Positions 25,311 through 33,292 are shown, numbered from the stretch's first letter. The stretch: DNA of 41,256 nucleotides from an uncultured Blautia sp. (GCA_900549015.1 URMH01000022.1:1-41256); one strand, 5' to 3'. Made by a program: numbers and translations. The notes: a model not told the origin generated them from the sequence alone.

Positions 25311-26377
25311 CAGTCTTCCCGGAGTCTTACCGCAGTGGCTGCCTTTCTTCTTCTGTTGTCGTCAATGGCGGCATAGTGCTTTTTCGTCGTATTTACGTCT
25401 CTGTGCCCCAGAACATCTGCAACGAGATAAATATCACCTGTTTCCTGATAAAGGGTGGTACCGTAGGTACTGCGAAGCTTGTGCGGCGTAATTTTCTTTG
25501 TAGTTGTAATTTCTCTTGCATATTTCTTTACAAGATTTTCTACTGCCTGTACGCCCATTCTGCGGCGCTGGGTAGAATAGAAGAGAGCGTGCTCATGTCC
25601 GGCTATGGGAGTGATCCCGCTTCGCACTTCAAGATAATTTTTAAGCGCTTTTGCAACCTCATCGCCAAAATACACGATCATTTCATTTCCGCCTTTTCGC
25701 GTCACGCGGATCCCGTTATTTTTAAAATCCACATCTTCTATATCAAGCCCCACACACTCGGAAACACGGATTCCCGTGCCTAAAAGAAGAGTTACAAGGG
25801 CAAGGTCCCGTTCCTTTGTTTTCTCATAATACACGCGTTTCTGACCGCTTAAAGACTCTCCGCAGTGTTCGATATAATCAAGGAGCATGGCAACCTCGTC
25901 CGTATCCAGGCGGACAATGGTTTTCTGATGGATCTTGGGAACGTCGATTAAAACCGTGGGATTGGTATGGATCAGTTCCCGTTTATAATAATAAGCATAA
26001 AAGCTTCGAAGAGCGGAAATCTTTCTTTTTAATCCGCGTTCGCCGTTTGTTTCCGTTTTATCTTTAGACTGATAAACCTTCAAATATTCCATGTATTCCT
26101 CAAGATCGACAGCCTTGATCTGATCCAGAACATCAACCTTGAAGTCCCGGAGGGTACGGTCTTTAAACGCAGGATTTGTATCAAGAAGAAACTGAAAAAA
26201 AATACGAATGTCATACGCATAGGAAATTCTTGTTTTTGTTGTGGTCGTTGTATCGATGGCGCGGAAATAATCCCTGCAGAAATCGGGAAGTGTACTTAAA
26301 ACTTCGCGGAGCTTTAATGTATTTTGAATATCATTTTGTTCCTTATAAGTTACTTTTTTATCTAAATAATCCATCAT
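25310..26377 (-). CDS. Tyrosine recombinase, XerS-like
   Basis: The 355-residue protein has an N-terminal SAM-like core-binding domain (about residues 35-135) and a C-terminal catalytic domain. All active-site residues are present: Arg204 (GTGIRVSE), Lys228 (TRKGG), His299 and Arg302 (PHKLRS), His325 (LGHRD) and nucleophile Tyr335 (KKHYA). The length and segments such as KERDLALVTLLLGTGIR and VTRKGG resemble XerS, the single chromosome-dimer recombinase of streptococci and lactococci, more than the roughly 300-residue XerC and XerD. No phage or transposon genes surround it, so a housekeeping role in dimer resolution is plausible. AGGAGG lies 9 bases before the first of two ATG codons. It is the last gene after the AI-2E-type and dtd genes, but is separated from dtd by 88 bases containing a dif-like repeat. 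Confidence 0.88.
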   Translation of the reverse strand: MMDYLDKKVTYKEQNDIQNTLKLREVLSTLPDFCRDYFRAIDTTTTTKTRISYAYDIRIFFQFLLDTNPAFKDRTLRDFKVDVLDQIKAVDLEEYMEYLKVYQSKDKTETNGERGLKRKISALRSFYAYYYKRELIHTNPTVLIDVPKIHQKTIVRLDTDEVAMLLDYIEHCGESLSGQKRVYYEKTKERDLALVTLLLGTGIRVSECVGLDIEDVDFKNNGIRVTRKGGNEMIVYFGDEVAKALKNYLEVRSGITPIAGHEHALFYSTQRRRMGVQAVENLVKKYAREITTTKKITPHKLRSTYGTTLYQETGDIYLVADVLGHRDVNTTKKHYAAIDDNRRRKAATAVRLRED

Positions 26378-26406
26378 AAGAAGCAGCCTCCTTTTTATTT
26401 ATGTAT

Positions 26407-26440
26407 ATCTATTTGAAAAACTATGGTTTGTCGTATAGAT
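26407..26440. repeat. Candidate dif-like recombination site (34-bp imperfect inverted repeat)
   Basis: Two 15-base arms, 26407-26421 (ATCTATTTGAAAAAC) and 26426-26440 (GTTTGTCGTATAGAT), are inverted copies of each other at 12 of 15 positions around a 4-base centre (TATG). This symmetry fits the two half-sites of a Xer recombinase target. The site lies 30 bases upstream of the XerS-like gene. In streptococci, difSL is linked to xerS, and from memory its core also contains GAAAAACTAT. The repeat has no T tract, so it is not a normal terminator, though an operator for the recombinase gene is possible. Confidence 0.5.
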
Positions 26441-26465
26441 GTATCTGTATCCGGATGCCCCATTC

Positions 26466-26912
26466 TTAAAGAATGGATTCATCCAGAATTATGGTAAACG
26501 GACCGTCGTTTTCAAGGGAAACTTTCATGTCTGCGCCGAAAATTCCATGCTGCACAACAGGGATCGATTTTTTCGCCTGAGCGATCATATATTCATAAAG
26601 CTCATTTGCCTGATCCGGAGCGCCGGCTTCAATAAAACTTGGACGATTTCCCTTTTTACAATTTGCATATAATGTAAACTGAGAAACAATTAAAAGTTCG
26701 CCGTTTACGTCTGCAAGGGACAAATTTGTTTTTCCTGCTTCGTCTTCAAAAATACGAAGTCCGAGCATCTTTTTCAGATATTTATCGGCAATCTCTTTTG
26801 TGTCCTCTTTTCCCACTCCAAGAAGGACCAGGAAGCCCTTGTTAATGCTTCCTGTCACCTCTCCATTTACTTTTACCTCTGCGTGATTGACACGCTGTAT
26901 TACAAGTTTCAA
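26466..26912 (-). CDS. dtd: D-aminoacyl-tRNA deacylase
   Basis: Dtd removes D-amino acids (and glycine from tRNA-Ala) attached to tRNA by mistake. The 148-residue sequence has both active-site motifs: SQFTLYA at residues 77-83 and NDGPFT, whose Gly137-Pro138 forms the cross-subunit selectivity motif. The start is TTG at 26912 in a TTGA overlap with the stop of the upstream membrane-protein gene. AAGGAGG lies 6 to 7 bases upstream, so the non-ATG start is well supported. Confidence 0.96.
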   Translation of the reverse strand: MKLVIQRVNHAEVKVNGEVTGSINKGFLVLLGVGKEDTKEIADKYLKKMLGLRIFEDEAGKTNLSLADVNGELLIVSQFTLYANCKKGNRPSFIEAGAPDQANELYEYMIAQAKKSIPVVQHGIFGADMKVSLENDGPFTIILDESIL

Positions 26913-28306
26913 TTTTTGCCTCCTTTTTTGACCCTGTCAATCAGTTTCTTGATATTTTCTTTTAAGATCATCCACAGTGCAAGAAGAAATTTAACAAGCG
27001 CATTCCAGAGCTTTACAAAAAATCCGTCCGGCTCCTGTTTCTCTTTCACCGGTTTTTCTTCTTTTTTCAGAGGAAGGGGTTTTCTTGTTTCCGGATCCAG
27101 ACAGTCGATTTCCAGATACTCCTCTTCTACTTCCGGCATCTCCTTTCCCTTCAGAGAATGGCCGATGAGATTCCATATAGCTGCATAAATAACTGCACAT
27201 ACAGGAACACCTATGATCATACCCGGAATGCCGAACAGTCCCCCTCCTATCATAATGGCAACAATAACCATAAAGCTGGAAAGACCTGTGGAATCTCCCA
27301 GGATTTTCGGACCAAGGATATTTCCGTCAAATTGCTGAAGAACAAGGATAAACAGCGCAAAATACAGACTCTTCAAAGGATCGATAAAGAGAATCAGCAA
27401 AATACAGGGAATAGCTCCCAGATATGGACCGAAAAATGGAATGACATTTGTCACGCCTACGATCACACTGATCAAAATGGCATACGGCATATCCATAAGC
27501 GTTGTTCCAATATAACAGAGAACGCCGATGATTGCGGAATCCAGAATTTTTCCGCTGATGAACCCGCCGAAAGTCTTGTGAGTAAAGCGCATGGAATGAA
27601 TGGTCGTGTTTGCCCATTTTTCCGGCATGATTGCATAGACAAACATCTTGCTCTTTGCCACAAAGCGCTCTTTGTCTGCAAGAACGTACAAAGAAACAAT
27701 GGCTCCGATCAAAAAGTTTTTCAAAAACAGAACCACGTCAAAAATTCCTGCGGAAATATTCTTTAACATATTCTGCATCTGCGGCAGAATGTTGGTTGTG
27801 AGATAATCCTGTGCCTGCGCAGAATACTGATTTAACATATTAATGGTATCTGCGTCCATATTCCAGCCTTTCTCTATAAAAGAGTTAAGCCACTGCTCCA
27901 CTACAGTCACGTAGCTTGGAAAGCTGTAAATGATGTTCATGATGCTCCGGATAAGCTGCGGAAGAATCATCATCACAAGAGCATAAATTACGACAAGAAG
28001 AAAAAGAAGGGAGGATATAACGCAAATCCACCGTGTAATTCGCTGCCCTCTTTTTTCAAGTTTCACTCCTGCTTTTGTCATAAGGGGATAGACAACAGAT
28101 TTCTCAAGAAAATTTACAACAGCGCTTAAAAGATAAGCAATGGCAATTCCGTAGATGATCGGCGCCATGATCCCCAGAAATGTTTTAATTCCTGCAAGAA
28201 GGGTGTTCATATGGAAAATCCCGTAATAAAACAGGATACTTGCGGCAATGACAAGAAAGGCGGTTACCCCCCAGTGCAGATAGCGGTTGTCCCAACGATA
28301 TTTCAT
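26909..28306 (-). CDS. AI-2E family (PerM/YdiK-like) membrane protein
   Basis: The 465-residue product has about eight hydrophobic spans and the family-typical NVIPFFGPYLGAIPCILLIL segment, followed by GNILGPKILGDSTGLSSFMV. Family members have been proposed as exporters of the signal AI-2 and as Na+/H+ antiporters, so the transported substrate here is uncertain. The last roughly 80 residues are a charged cytoplasmic tail with an amphipathic end (IKKLIDRVKKGGKN). I chose the ATG at 28306 because GGAGGAG lies directly before it; the ATG at 28318 lies upstream of that site. It is the first gene of the unit with dtd and the recombinase gene. Confidence 0.88.
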   Translation of the reverse strand: MKYRWDNRYLHWGVTAFLVIAASILFYYGIFHMNTLLAGIKTFLGIMAPIIYGIAIAYLLSAVVNFLEKSVVYPLMTKAGVKLEKRGQRITRWICVISSLLFLLVVIYALVMMILPQLIRSIMNIIYSFPSYVTVVEQWLNSFIEKGWNMDADTINMLNQYSAQAQDYLTTNILPQMQNMLKNISAGIFDVVLFLKNFLIGAIVSLYVLADKERFVAKSKMFVYAIMPEKWANTTIHSMRFTHKTFGGFISGKILDSAIIGVLCYIGTTLMDMPYAILISVIVGVTNVIPFFGPYLGAIPCILLILFIDPLKSLYFALFILVLQQFDGNILGPKILGDSTGLSSFMVIVAIMIGGGLFGIPGMIIGVPVCAVIYAAIWNLIGHSLKGKEMPEVEEEYLEIDCLDPETRKPLPLKKEEKPVKEKQEPDGFFVKLWNALVKFLLALWMILKENIKKLIDRVKKGGKN

Positions 28307-28359
28307 AAACTCCTCCATTCATTCTTTCAGTGACAGTCTTTACTGCCCAATTTCCTATC

Positions 28360-28390
28360 ATTATAACACATCTCTGTGAAAATGTGTCAA
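28360..28390 (-). promoter_or_regulatory. Promoter for the AI-2E protein / dtd / recombinase unit
   Basis: On the - strand, a consensus TTGACA (28390-28385) and a consensus TATAAT (28365-28360) are separated by 19 bases, with a TG one base before the -10 (extended -10). The spacer and flanks hold an inverted repeat, TAACACAT and ATGTGTCA, 10 bases apart, which could be an operator. Confidence 0.7.
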
Positions 28391-28411
28391 TATTTTTTCT
28401 ACTGTTTTGTG

Positions 28412-28440
28412 TTGCGGAGAGCCCGGAAACAGGATATAAT
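28412..28440 (+). promoter_or_regulatory. Promoter for the TtcA-like gene
   Basis: TTGCGG at 28412-28417, a 17-bp spacer and a consensus TATAAT at 28435-28440 lie about 70 bases upstream of the start codon at 28512. This promoter is divergent from, and about 20 bases away from, the promoter at 28360-28390. Confidence 0.65.
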
Positions 28441-28511
28441 AGCTCCGTACTGATTTACAGACAAATATACCATCATAAGAAAGACTACTATAAGAAAGGA
28501 TATACTTATAT

Positions 28512-29240
28512 ATGAAATTACAGCAGTTATTAAGTGTGACAAGAAAAGCTGTGGACGAATTCCAGATGATACAGGAAGGGGATAAGATTGCAGTTGGCGT
28601 TTCCGGTGGAAAAGACAGTCTTACGCTCCTCTATGCCCTTCACGGGCTCAAACGCTTCTATCCCCAGTCTTTTACCATTGAAGCTATTACTGTAGACCTG
28701 GGTTTTGAGGGCGTATCTATGGAACCGATCCAGAAACTGTGTGACGAACTTGAAATCCATTATACCCCCATTCCCACCGAAATCTATAAAATCATATTTG
28801 AGGACCGGAAAGAAAGCAATCCCTGTTCTCTCTGCTCCAAAATGAGAAAGGGCGCTCTAAATGAAGTGGCAAAAGAACTTGGCTGCAATAAAGTAGCCTA
28901 TGGTCATCATAAGGATGATGTGGTGGAAACCATGCTCATGTCCCTGATTTATGAGGGGCGATTCCATACCTTCTCTCCCGTTACATACTGGGACCGCATG
29001 GGGCTTACGTTAATCCGTCCGCTCCTTTTCATGGAAGAAAAAGATGTCATCGGTTTTCAGAATAAATACGACCTTCCCGTCGTAAAAAACAAGTGTCCTG
29101 CTGATGGAAATACAAAAAGGGAATATATAAAAAATCTCCTTCACCAGTTAAACCAGGATAACCCGGGGGTAAAGGAGCGTATGTTTACAGCAATTTTAAA
29201 TGGAAATATCAAAGGATGGGACAGGGGATTCTCGAAATGA
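28512..29240 (+). CDS. TtcA/TilS-family tRNA thiolation protein
   Basis: The 242-residue PP-loop ATPase has SGGKDS at residues 31-36 and GHHKDD at 131-136. It also carries three cysteines of the TtcA pattern: Cys105 and Cys108 (PCSLC) and Cys195 (NKCPADG), which in TtcA hold an iron-sulfur cluster. TtcA makes 2-thiocytidine at position 32 of some tRNAs. The fit is to the TtcA-like group, but the exact tRNA target in Clostridia is not established. GAAAGGAT precedes the ATG. The gene stands alone with its own promoter and a hairpin at its stop codon. Confidence 0.88.
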   Translation: MKLQQLLSVTRKAVDEFQMIQEGDKIAVGVSGGKDSLTLLYALHGLKRFYPQSFTIEAITVDLGFEGVSMEPIQKLCDELEIHYTPIPTEIYKIIFEDRKESNPCSLCSKMRKGALNEVAKELGCNKVAYGHHKDDVVETMLMSLIYEGRFHTFSPVTYWDRMGLTLIRPLLFMEEKDVIGFQNKYDLPVVKNKCPADGNTKREYIKNLLHQLNQDNPGVKERMFTAILNGNIKGWDRGFSK

Positions 29241-29250
29241 GAATCCCCTG
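29222..29250 (+). terminator. Hairpin between convergent genes
   Basis: A perfect 12-bp stem, CAGGGGATTCTC (29222-29233) with GAGAATCCCCTG (29239-29250), has a 5-base loop that contains part of the TtcA-like stop codon. The tail is only weakly T-rich (CTTTAAAAAT), so termination is likely but not ideal. Confidence 0.65.
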
Positions 29251-29269
29251 CTTTAAAAATCACGTTATT

Positions 29270-29908
29270 TTATTTTTCCTTCAGTGAATCAAAAATACGG
29301 ACTGCTTCTATAATGGCACGTGCGGTTCCCTCTACTCCCAGCCTGCTGCTGTCAATGCAAAGGCTGTATCCGGAAGCTGCGCCCCATTTTTTATTGGTAT
29401 AATAATTATAATAGCTGGAACGGCTCTTGTCTGTCTTTGTGATCATATCCTTGGCTTCTTTTGCGTTCTTGCTGTATTTTCCGGAAATACGGCGGATTCT
29501 CCACTCCATGTCAGCATGGATAAATACACTGAAGCAGTTGGGATTATCGGAAAGGGCGTAATCTGCACATCTTCCTACCATTACACATGGACCTTCTGAG
29601 GCAAGTTTTTTGATCGCATCAAACTGTGCCAGAAATACTTTATGGTTCATAGGCATATCTGTAAATCCTGCGGAGGAATATCCAAAAGAATATGTATCCA
29701 TTACAAGTGAATACAGAAAGCTGTTTGTAGGTTTTTCATCATGATTTTCAAACAATTCCTTGCAGATACCGCTGTCATTTGCCGCATGTTCCAGAAGTTC
29801 TTTATCGTAGCATTTGATACCGAAATATTTTGCTACCTCCTGACCAATCTGTCTGCCTGCGCTTCCATACTGACGTCCTATTGTAATAACTGAACTTGTT
29901 GTGTTCAT
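29270..29908 (-). CDS. Cytidylate-kinase-like family protein
   Basis: The 212-residue protein begins VITIGRQYGSAGRQIGQ, the atypical P-loop (GxxxGSxGxxIG) of the cytidylate-kinase-like family. It also has CYDKELLEHAA, PCVMVGRCADYAL and a basic segment WRIRRISGKYSKN, all typical of this group. These proteins resemble CMP kinase but lack its full nucleoside-binding region, and their substrate is unknown. The start at 29908 is favoured by GGGAG about 8 bases upstream; an ATG at 29938 in the same frame sits just after the -10 element and has no ribosome site. It is monocistronic, facing the TtcA-like gene. Confidence 0.85.
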   Translation of the reverse strand: MNTTSSVITIGRQYGSAGRQIGQEVAKYFGIKCYDKELLEHAANDSGICKELFENHDEKPTNSFLYSLVMDTYSFGYSSAGFTDMPMNHKVFLAQFDAIKKLASEGPCVMVGRCADYALSDNPNCFSVFIHADMEWRIRRISGKYSKNAKEAKDMITKTDKSRSSYYNYYTNKKWGAASGYSLCIDSSRLGVEGTARAIIEAVRIFDSLKEK

Positions 29909-29944
29909 AACTGCCACTCCCTTCACTGAAAAATTCATATTATT

Positions 29945-29974
29945 ATTATACTATATTTTCCCGGGAAATGGCAA
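29945..29974 (-). promoter_or_regulatory. Promoter with palindromic operator-like spacer
   Basis: On the - strand, TTGCCA (29974-29969) and TATAAT (29950-29945) are 18 bases apart. The spacer contains the perfect 12-bp palindrome TTTCCCGGGAAA at 29957-29968, a position where a bound repressor would block RNA polymerase. It would drive the cytidylate-kinase-like gene and begins at the stop codon of rluD. Confidence 0.6.
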
Positions 29975-30889
29975 CTATTTTCGTAATTTTTCTAATAATT
30001 TCAGGAAATATTCTGGCAAAGGTGCCGTGAATTCCATGTACGTATTTGTGACCGGGTGGAGGAACCCAAGAACCATTGCGTGAAGCGCCTGTCCCTGTAA
30101 ATGATAGGGATTTTTGGCTGAACCGTACGTAGTATCCCCCAGAAGAGGATGTCCAATGCTTGCCATATGCACGCGGATCTGGTGCGTCCTGCCGGTTTCA
30201 AGCTGGCACTCAATATAAGTGGCGTTTCCGAAACGTTCCAGAACACGGTAATGAGTAACCGCCTCTTTTCCGTTTTTATAATTGATCGCCATTTTCTTTC
30301 TGTCTGCAGGGTGGCGTCCGACAGGCCCTTCAATGGTTCCCTCATCGTCTTTTAAATTCCCCTGTACGACTGCGCGGTATTTTCTTGTGATGCTGTGTAC
30401 CTTAAGCTGTTCTGCGAGAATGCGATGGCACGTATCCGTCTTACAGATAAGAAGCGCTCCGGTTGTGTCCTTGTCAATCCTGTGCACAATACCGGGGCGC
30501 ATAATGCCGTTAATCCCGGACAGATTTCCCTTACAATGAAATAAAACGGCATTTACAAGAGTTCCGGATAAATGGCCGGCGCTTGGGTGAACCACCATAT
30601 CCTTCGGCTTATTGACCACCATAAGCGAATCGTCCTCGTAGAGAATATCAAGAGGAATTTCTTCAGGAAGAATATCCGGTTCCTCCGGCTCCGGAACAGA
30701 AACAGAGACAACATCTCCCTCCTGAACCTTATAATTGGCTTTTATCTCTTTTTCATTTACTGTAATGCTTTTCTCTTTTAAAAGCTTCTGCAGGTAAGAA
30801 CGTGATATATCCTCCATATTATCGGATAGGTATTTATCAATCCGGATTCCTGCATTTTCTTTTTCTACCTGAAAAATGATTTTATCCAT
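29975..30889 (-). CDS. RluA/RluD-family ribosomal large subunit pseudouridine synthase
   Basis: The enzyme converts uridines of 23S rRNA to pseudouridine. The 304-residue protein has an N-terminal S4 RNA-binding domain (about residues 13-65) and a catalytic domain with HRIDKDTTG at 136-144, where Asp139 is the nucleophile. VNKPKDMVVHPS and GRTHQIRVHMA are the other family motifs. It is the last gene of the seven-gene operon and follows lspA by 3 bases, an arrangement common in Firmicutes. The exact uridine modified cannot be read from the sequence. Confidence 0.94.
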   Translation of the reverse strand: MDKIIFQVEKENAGIRIDKYLSDNMEDISRSYLQKLLKEKSITVNEKEIKANYKVQEGDVVSVSVPEPEEPDILPEEIPLDILYEDDSLMVVNKPKDMVVHPSAGHLSGTLVNAVLFHCKGNLSGINGIMRPGIVHRIDKDTTGALLICKTDTCHRILAEQLKVHSITRKYRAVVQGNLKDDEGTIEGPVGRHPADRKKMAINYKNGKEAVTHYRVLERFGNATYIECQLETGRTHQIRVHMASIGHPLLGDTTYGSAKNPYHLQGQALHAMVLGFLHPVTNTYMEFTAPLPEYFLKLLEKLRK

Positions 30890-30892
30890 ATC

Positions 30893-31438
30893 TTATTTTT
30901 CCTTTTTTCTGAAACTTAAAAAGTCGAAATCGTCGTCTTTTTTATATTTGAAAAAGACAAGGATCACAAGGAGGATCCCGCCGCATACTACATAAATATC
31001 TGCCATGTTAAAGACAGGAAAATCAATCAGGGAAATATAAATAAAATCAATGACATATCCGCGAAAAACGCGGTCTATCATATTTCCGAGTGCGCCGGAA
31101 AGCATAAGTGCGCAGACTGCCATAAGAGGAATGTAATACCGCTTCTTTGGGACTTTTACAAAAACCCAGATGATCAGGGCAAAAAGAATCATGCTCACAA
31201 CGGCAAAAAAAGTGGTAGAACCCTGAAACATTCCAAAGGCAATGCCTCTGTTTTCCGGATACAGATATTTCAGTTCCAATATACCGGGAATCAGAGAGAC
31301 TGCCTCTTTCCCTTTTAGATGTGCTGCGGACAGAAGTTTTGTATACTGATCCAGAAATACGGCGCCGGCAACAAACAAAATACTAAAAAAAGCGCACCGG
31401 CCGGCTGATAAAAAGATATTCTCCTCTCTTTTTTTCAT
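30893..31438 (-). CDS. lspA: Lipoprotein signal peptidase (signal peptidase II)
   Basis: LspA is an aspartic protease in the membrane that cleaves prolipoprotein signal peptides after lipidation. The 181-residue product has four hydrophobic spans and the conserved NRGIAFGMF motif (from Asn63). The catalytic aspartates are Asp122 (GNMIDR) and Asp147 (FNMAD). The start overlaps the aroB stop by 4 bases and rluD follows at 3 bases. An N-terminal charged stretch of about 10 residues and a C-terminal lysine-rich tail are cytoplasmic. Confidence 0.95.
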   Translation of the reverse strand: MKKREENIFLSAGRCAFFSILFVAGAVFLDQYTKLLSAAHLKGKEAVSLIPGILELKYLYPENRGIAFGMFQGSTTFFAVVSMILFALIIWVFVKVPKKRYYIPLMAVCALMLSGALGNMIDRVFRGYVIDFIYISLIDFPVFNMADIYVVCGGILLVILVFFKYKKDDDFDFLSFRKKEK

Positions 31439-32520
31439 ATGAGAATCTCCTCAACAGCCTGCAGCAGCTCCTCATCAGTAACCGTTTTATCTATAAAGCT
31501 TTTTCCGATCCCGTCCATAAGAATAAATTTAATCTGCCCCTGTTCCATCTTCTTGTCTTTTTTTGTGGCTGCAAGCACTTTTTCTGCCTGTAACCCTTCT
31601 GTTTTTAAGGGAAGATCGTAACCCTTAAGTCCAAGAAGAATCTCCCTGTATTCTTCTTCAGTGAGAAGTCCGCGCTCCTTTGAAAGGAAGGCGGCGGCGT
31701 GAAGCCCAAGTCCTACGCACTGTCCGTGCCCAAGAGTAAAATCCTTCAGTTTTTCCACAGCATGTCCCACAGTGTGACCGAGATTTAAAAGGGCTCGCTC
31801 TCCCTGTTCTTTTGGATCACGTTCCACAACGCCAGCCTTGATTTCGCAGCACCTTCTTACAACAGAAGTTAAAAGTGCAGAATCCAGGTTCCGGATCTTT
31901 TTCTGTTCTCTGCATACAAACCGGAAAAATTCTCCGTCGCAGATAAGACCTGTTTTTAAAACCTCTCCCATTCCACAGATAAATTCTCTTTCAGGAAGCG
32001 TCTTTAAAGTATTGAGATTCATATACACAAGGCGGGGCTGGCAAAAAGCGCCTACCATATTTTTGTACTGAGCCATATCCACGCCTGTTTTTCCGCCTAC
32101 GCTGCTGTCTACCTGCGCCAGAAGTGTTGTTGGTATCTGGATAAAATCAATGCCTCTTAAATAAGTAGCCGCAGCAAAGCCTGTGAGGTCTCCGGTCACA
32201 CCGCCTCCGAGAGCGGCAAGGACACATTTTCTGTCAAACTCTCTTTCTATGAGAAAGGTATAAAGCTTTGATACCGTGTGAAGATTTTTATTTTCTTCCC
32301 CTGCCGGAAAGGAAAATACACATACCTCTTCAGCGGCTTTTTCCAACTCCTTTTTTACCTCTTCTGCATAAAGAGAGAAGGTGTTTCTGTCACATACAAG
32401 ACAAATCCTTCGTCCGGTTAAATGTTCCTTCGAAAGCGCTTCGGAAAGTCCTTTAAAATCCTGTTCAAAATAAATGGGATAGTGAAACTCGTTGTCTCTT
32501 TTTACAAGTAATGCGTCCAT
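31435..32520 (-). CDS. aroB: 3-dehydroquinate synthase AroB
   Basis: AroB makes 3-dehydroquinate from DAHP, the second step of the shikimate pathway, using NAD and a divalent metal. The 361-residue sequence has GGGVTGDLTGFAAATYLRG (from about residue 105), IPTTLLAQVDSSVGGKTGVD (129-148) and the metal-binding segments MGEVLKTGLI, NLGHTVGHAVE and GHGQCVGLG. It lies 11 bases after ylmH and overlaps lspA by 4 bases. No other shikimate gene is in the window, so its presence in a division and envelope operon is unusual. Confidence 0.95.
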   Translation of the reverse strand: MDALLVKRDNEFHYPIYFEQDFKGLSEALSKEHLTGRRICLVCDRNTFSLYAEEVKKELEKAAEEVCVFSFPAGEENKNLHTVSKLYTFLIEREFDRKCVLAALGGGVTGDLTGFAAATYLRGIDFIQIPTTLLAQVDSSVGGKTGVDMAQYKNMVGAFCQPRLVYMNLNTLKTLPEREFICGMGEVLKTGLICDGEFFRFVCREQKKIRNLDSALLTSVVRRCCEIKAGVVERDPKEQGERALLNLGHTVGHAVEKLKDFTLGHGQCVGLGLHAAAFLSKERGLLTEEEYREILLGLKGYDLPLKTEGLQAEKVLAATKKDKKMEQGQIKFILMDGIGKSFIDKTVTDEELLQAVEEILI

Positions 32521-32531
32521 AATCTGTCTCC

Positions 32532-33287
32532 TTATGAAGTGTAGCGTAACAATCGTACGCTGTATCTGCCTTTCTTTGTCTGCCCTGTGATCCCGTCATA
32601 GAGAAAACGTCCTTTTCCTCTTACGGAAATAATATCCCCTTCCTTTGGTTCATAACCGTTTGATGTAATCAGGCGTCCGTTTACAAATACAAGTCCCCCT
32701 TCTATAAAAGAGACCATACTGCTTCTGGAAGACTGAAATACCAGAGAAATCAGGGAATCAAGGCGCACAGATGCACAGGTTCCGCTTACTGGCTCCATCT
32801 TGGGTTTCGGAAGCTCGGCGGGGTTTTCTATTTTTTCCACGATCACTTCTGTATGACGGATCCGGAAAAGATTTTCCAGGAAAAAATCTGTCATTTTGCT
32901 TAAACAAAACAGATACGCCTCTTTCTCCTCTGTAAGAACATCACCGACAACGCTTCTGTCCACGCCAAGATTTAAAATGGCTCCCAGATAATCTCTGTGT
33001 GTAAGAGCCTCTGAAAATTTTGCCGCCCGTGGACGGATCCGTAGACAATCGATGGGATATTCCCAGGGATAAGCAAGAGCATCAGAATGAAATGCCACCA
33101 TCTGACGCTCTGCATTGTCGTAGCCGCCAAAACTTTCCACGATCACACCAGATGAACGGAAATCCAGGCTGTTTACTATATTTCTTTCATTCAAATTAAG
33201 AAAATCCGAAAAAGTTACAATATCTCTCTGAAAAGAGATATTGGCTAATTCCCGGATTCTCTTAGTAAAAAACTCATTTTTATCCAT
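32532..33287 (-). CDS. ylmH: YlmH-family S4-domain RNA-binding protein
   Basis: The 251-residue protein matches YlmH: an N-terminal region with the conserved YPWEYPIDCLRIRP-type segment, a middle domain (HRDYLGAILNLGVDRSVVGDV) and a C-terminal S4 RNA-binding domain (about residues 178-245: RLDSLISLVF... VFVNGRLITSNGYEPKEGDIISVRGKGR). In Bacillus subtilis the homologue sits beside sepF in the division cluster and has been linked to rescue of stalled ribosomes. Here it is 5 bases after sepF and 11 before aroB. Confidence 0.92.
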   Translation of the reverse strand: MDKNEFFTKRIRELANISFQRDIVTFSDFLNLNERNIVNSLDFRSSGVIVESFGGYDNAERQMVAFHSDALAYPWEYPIDCLRIRPRAAKFSEALTHRDYLGAILNLGVDRSVVGDVLTEEKEAYLFCLSKMTDFFLENLFRIRHTEVIVEKIENPAELPKPKMEPVSGTCASVRLDSLISLVFQSSRSSMVSFIEGGLVFVNGRLITSNGYEPKEGDIISVRGKGRFLYDGITGQTKKGRYSVRLLRYTS

Positions 33288-33292
33288 TGGTA

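Noticed and set aside
25310..26440. Recombinase gene as part of an integrated mobile element
   Set aside because: No excisionase, relaxase, phage or cargo genes, no flanking direct repeats or tRNA target; neighbours are housekeeping genes and the similarity is to XerS.
27158..27766. 202-codon open frame antisense to the AI-2E-type gene
   Set aside because: Its product is a His/Asn-rich reverse reading of membrane helices.
28330..28511. Possible 61-codon ORF between the AI-2E-type and TtcA-like genes
   Set aside because: It runs through two promoters, has no ribosome site and stops at the start of the TtcA-like gene.
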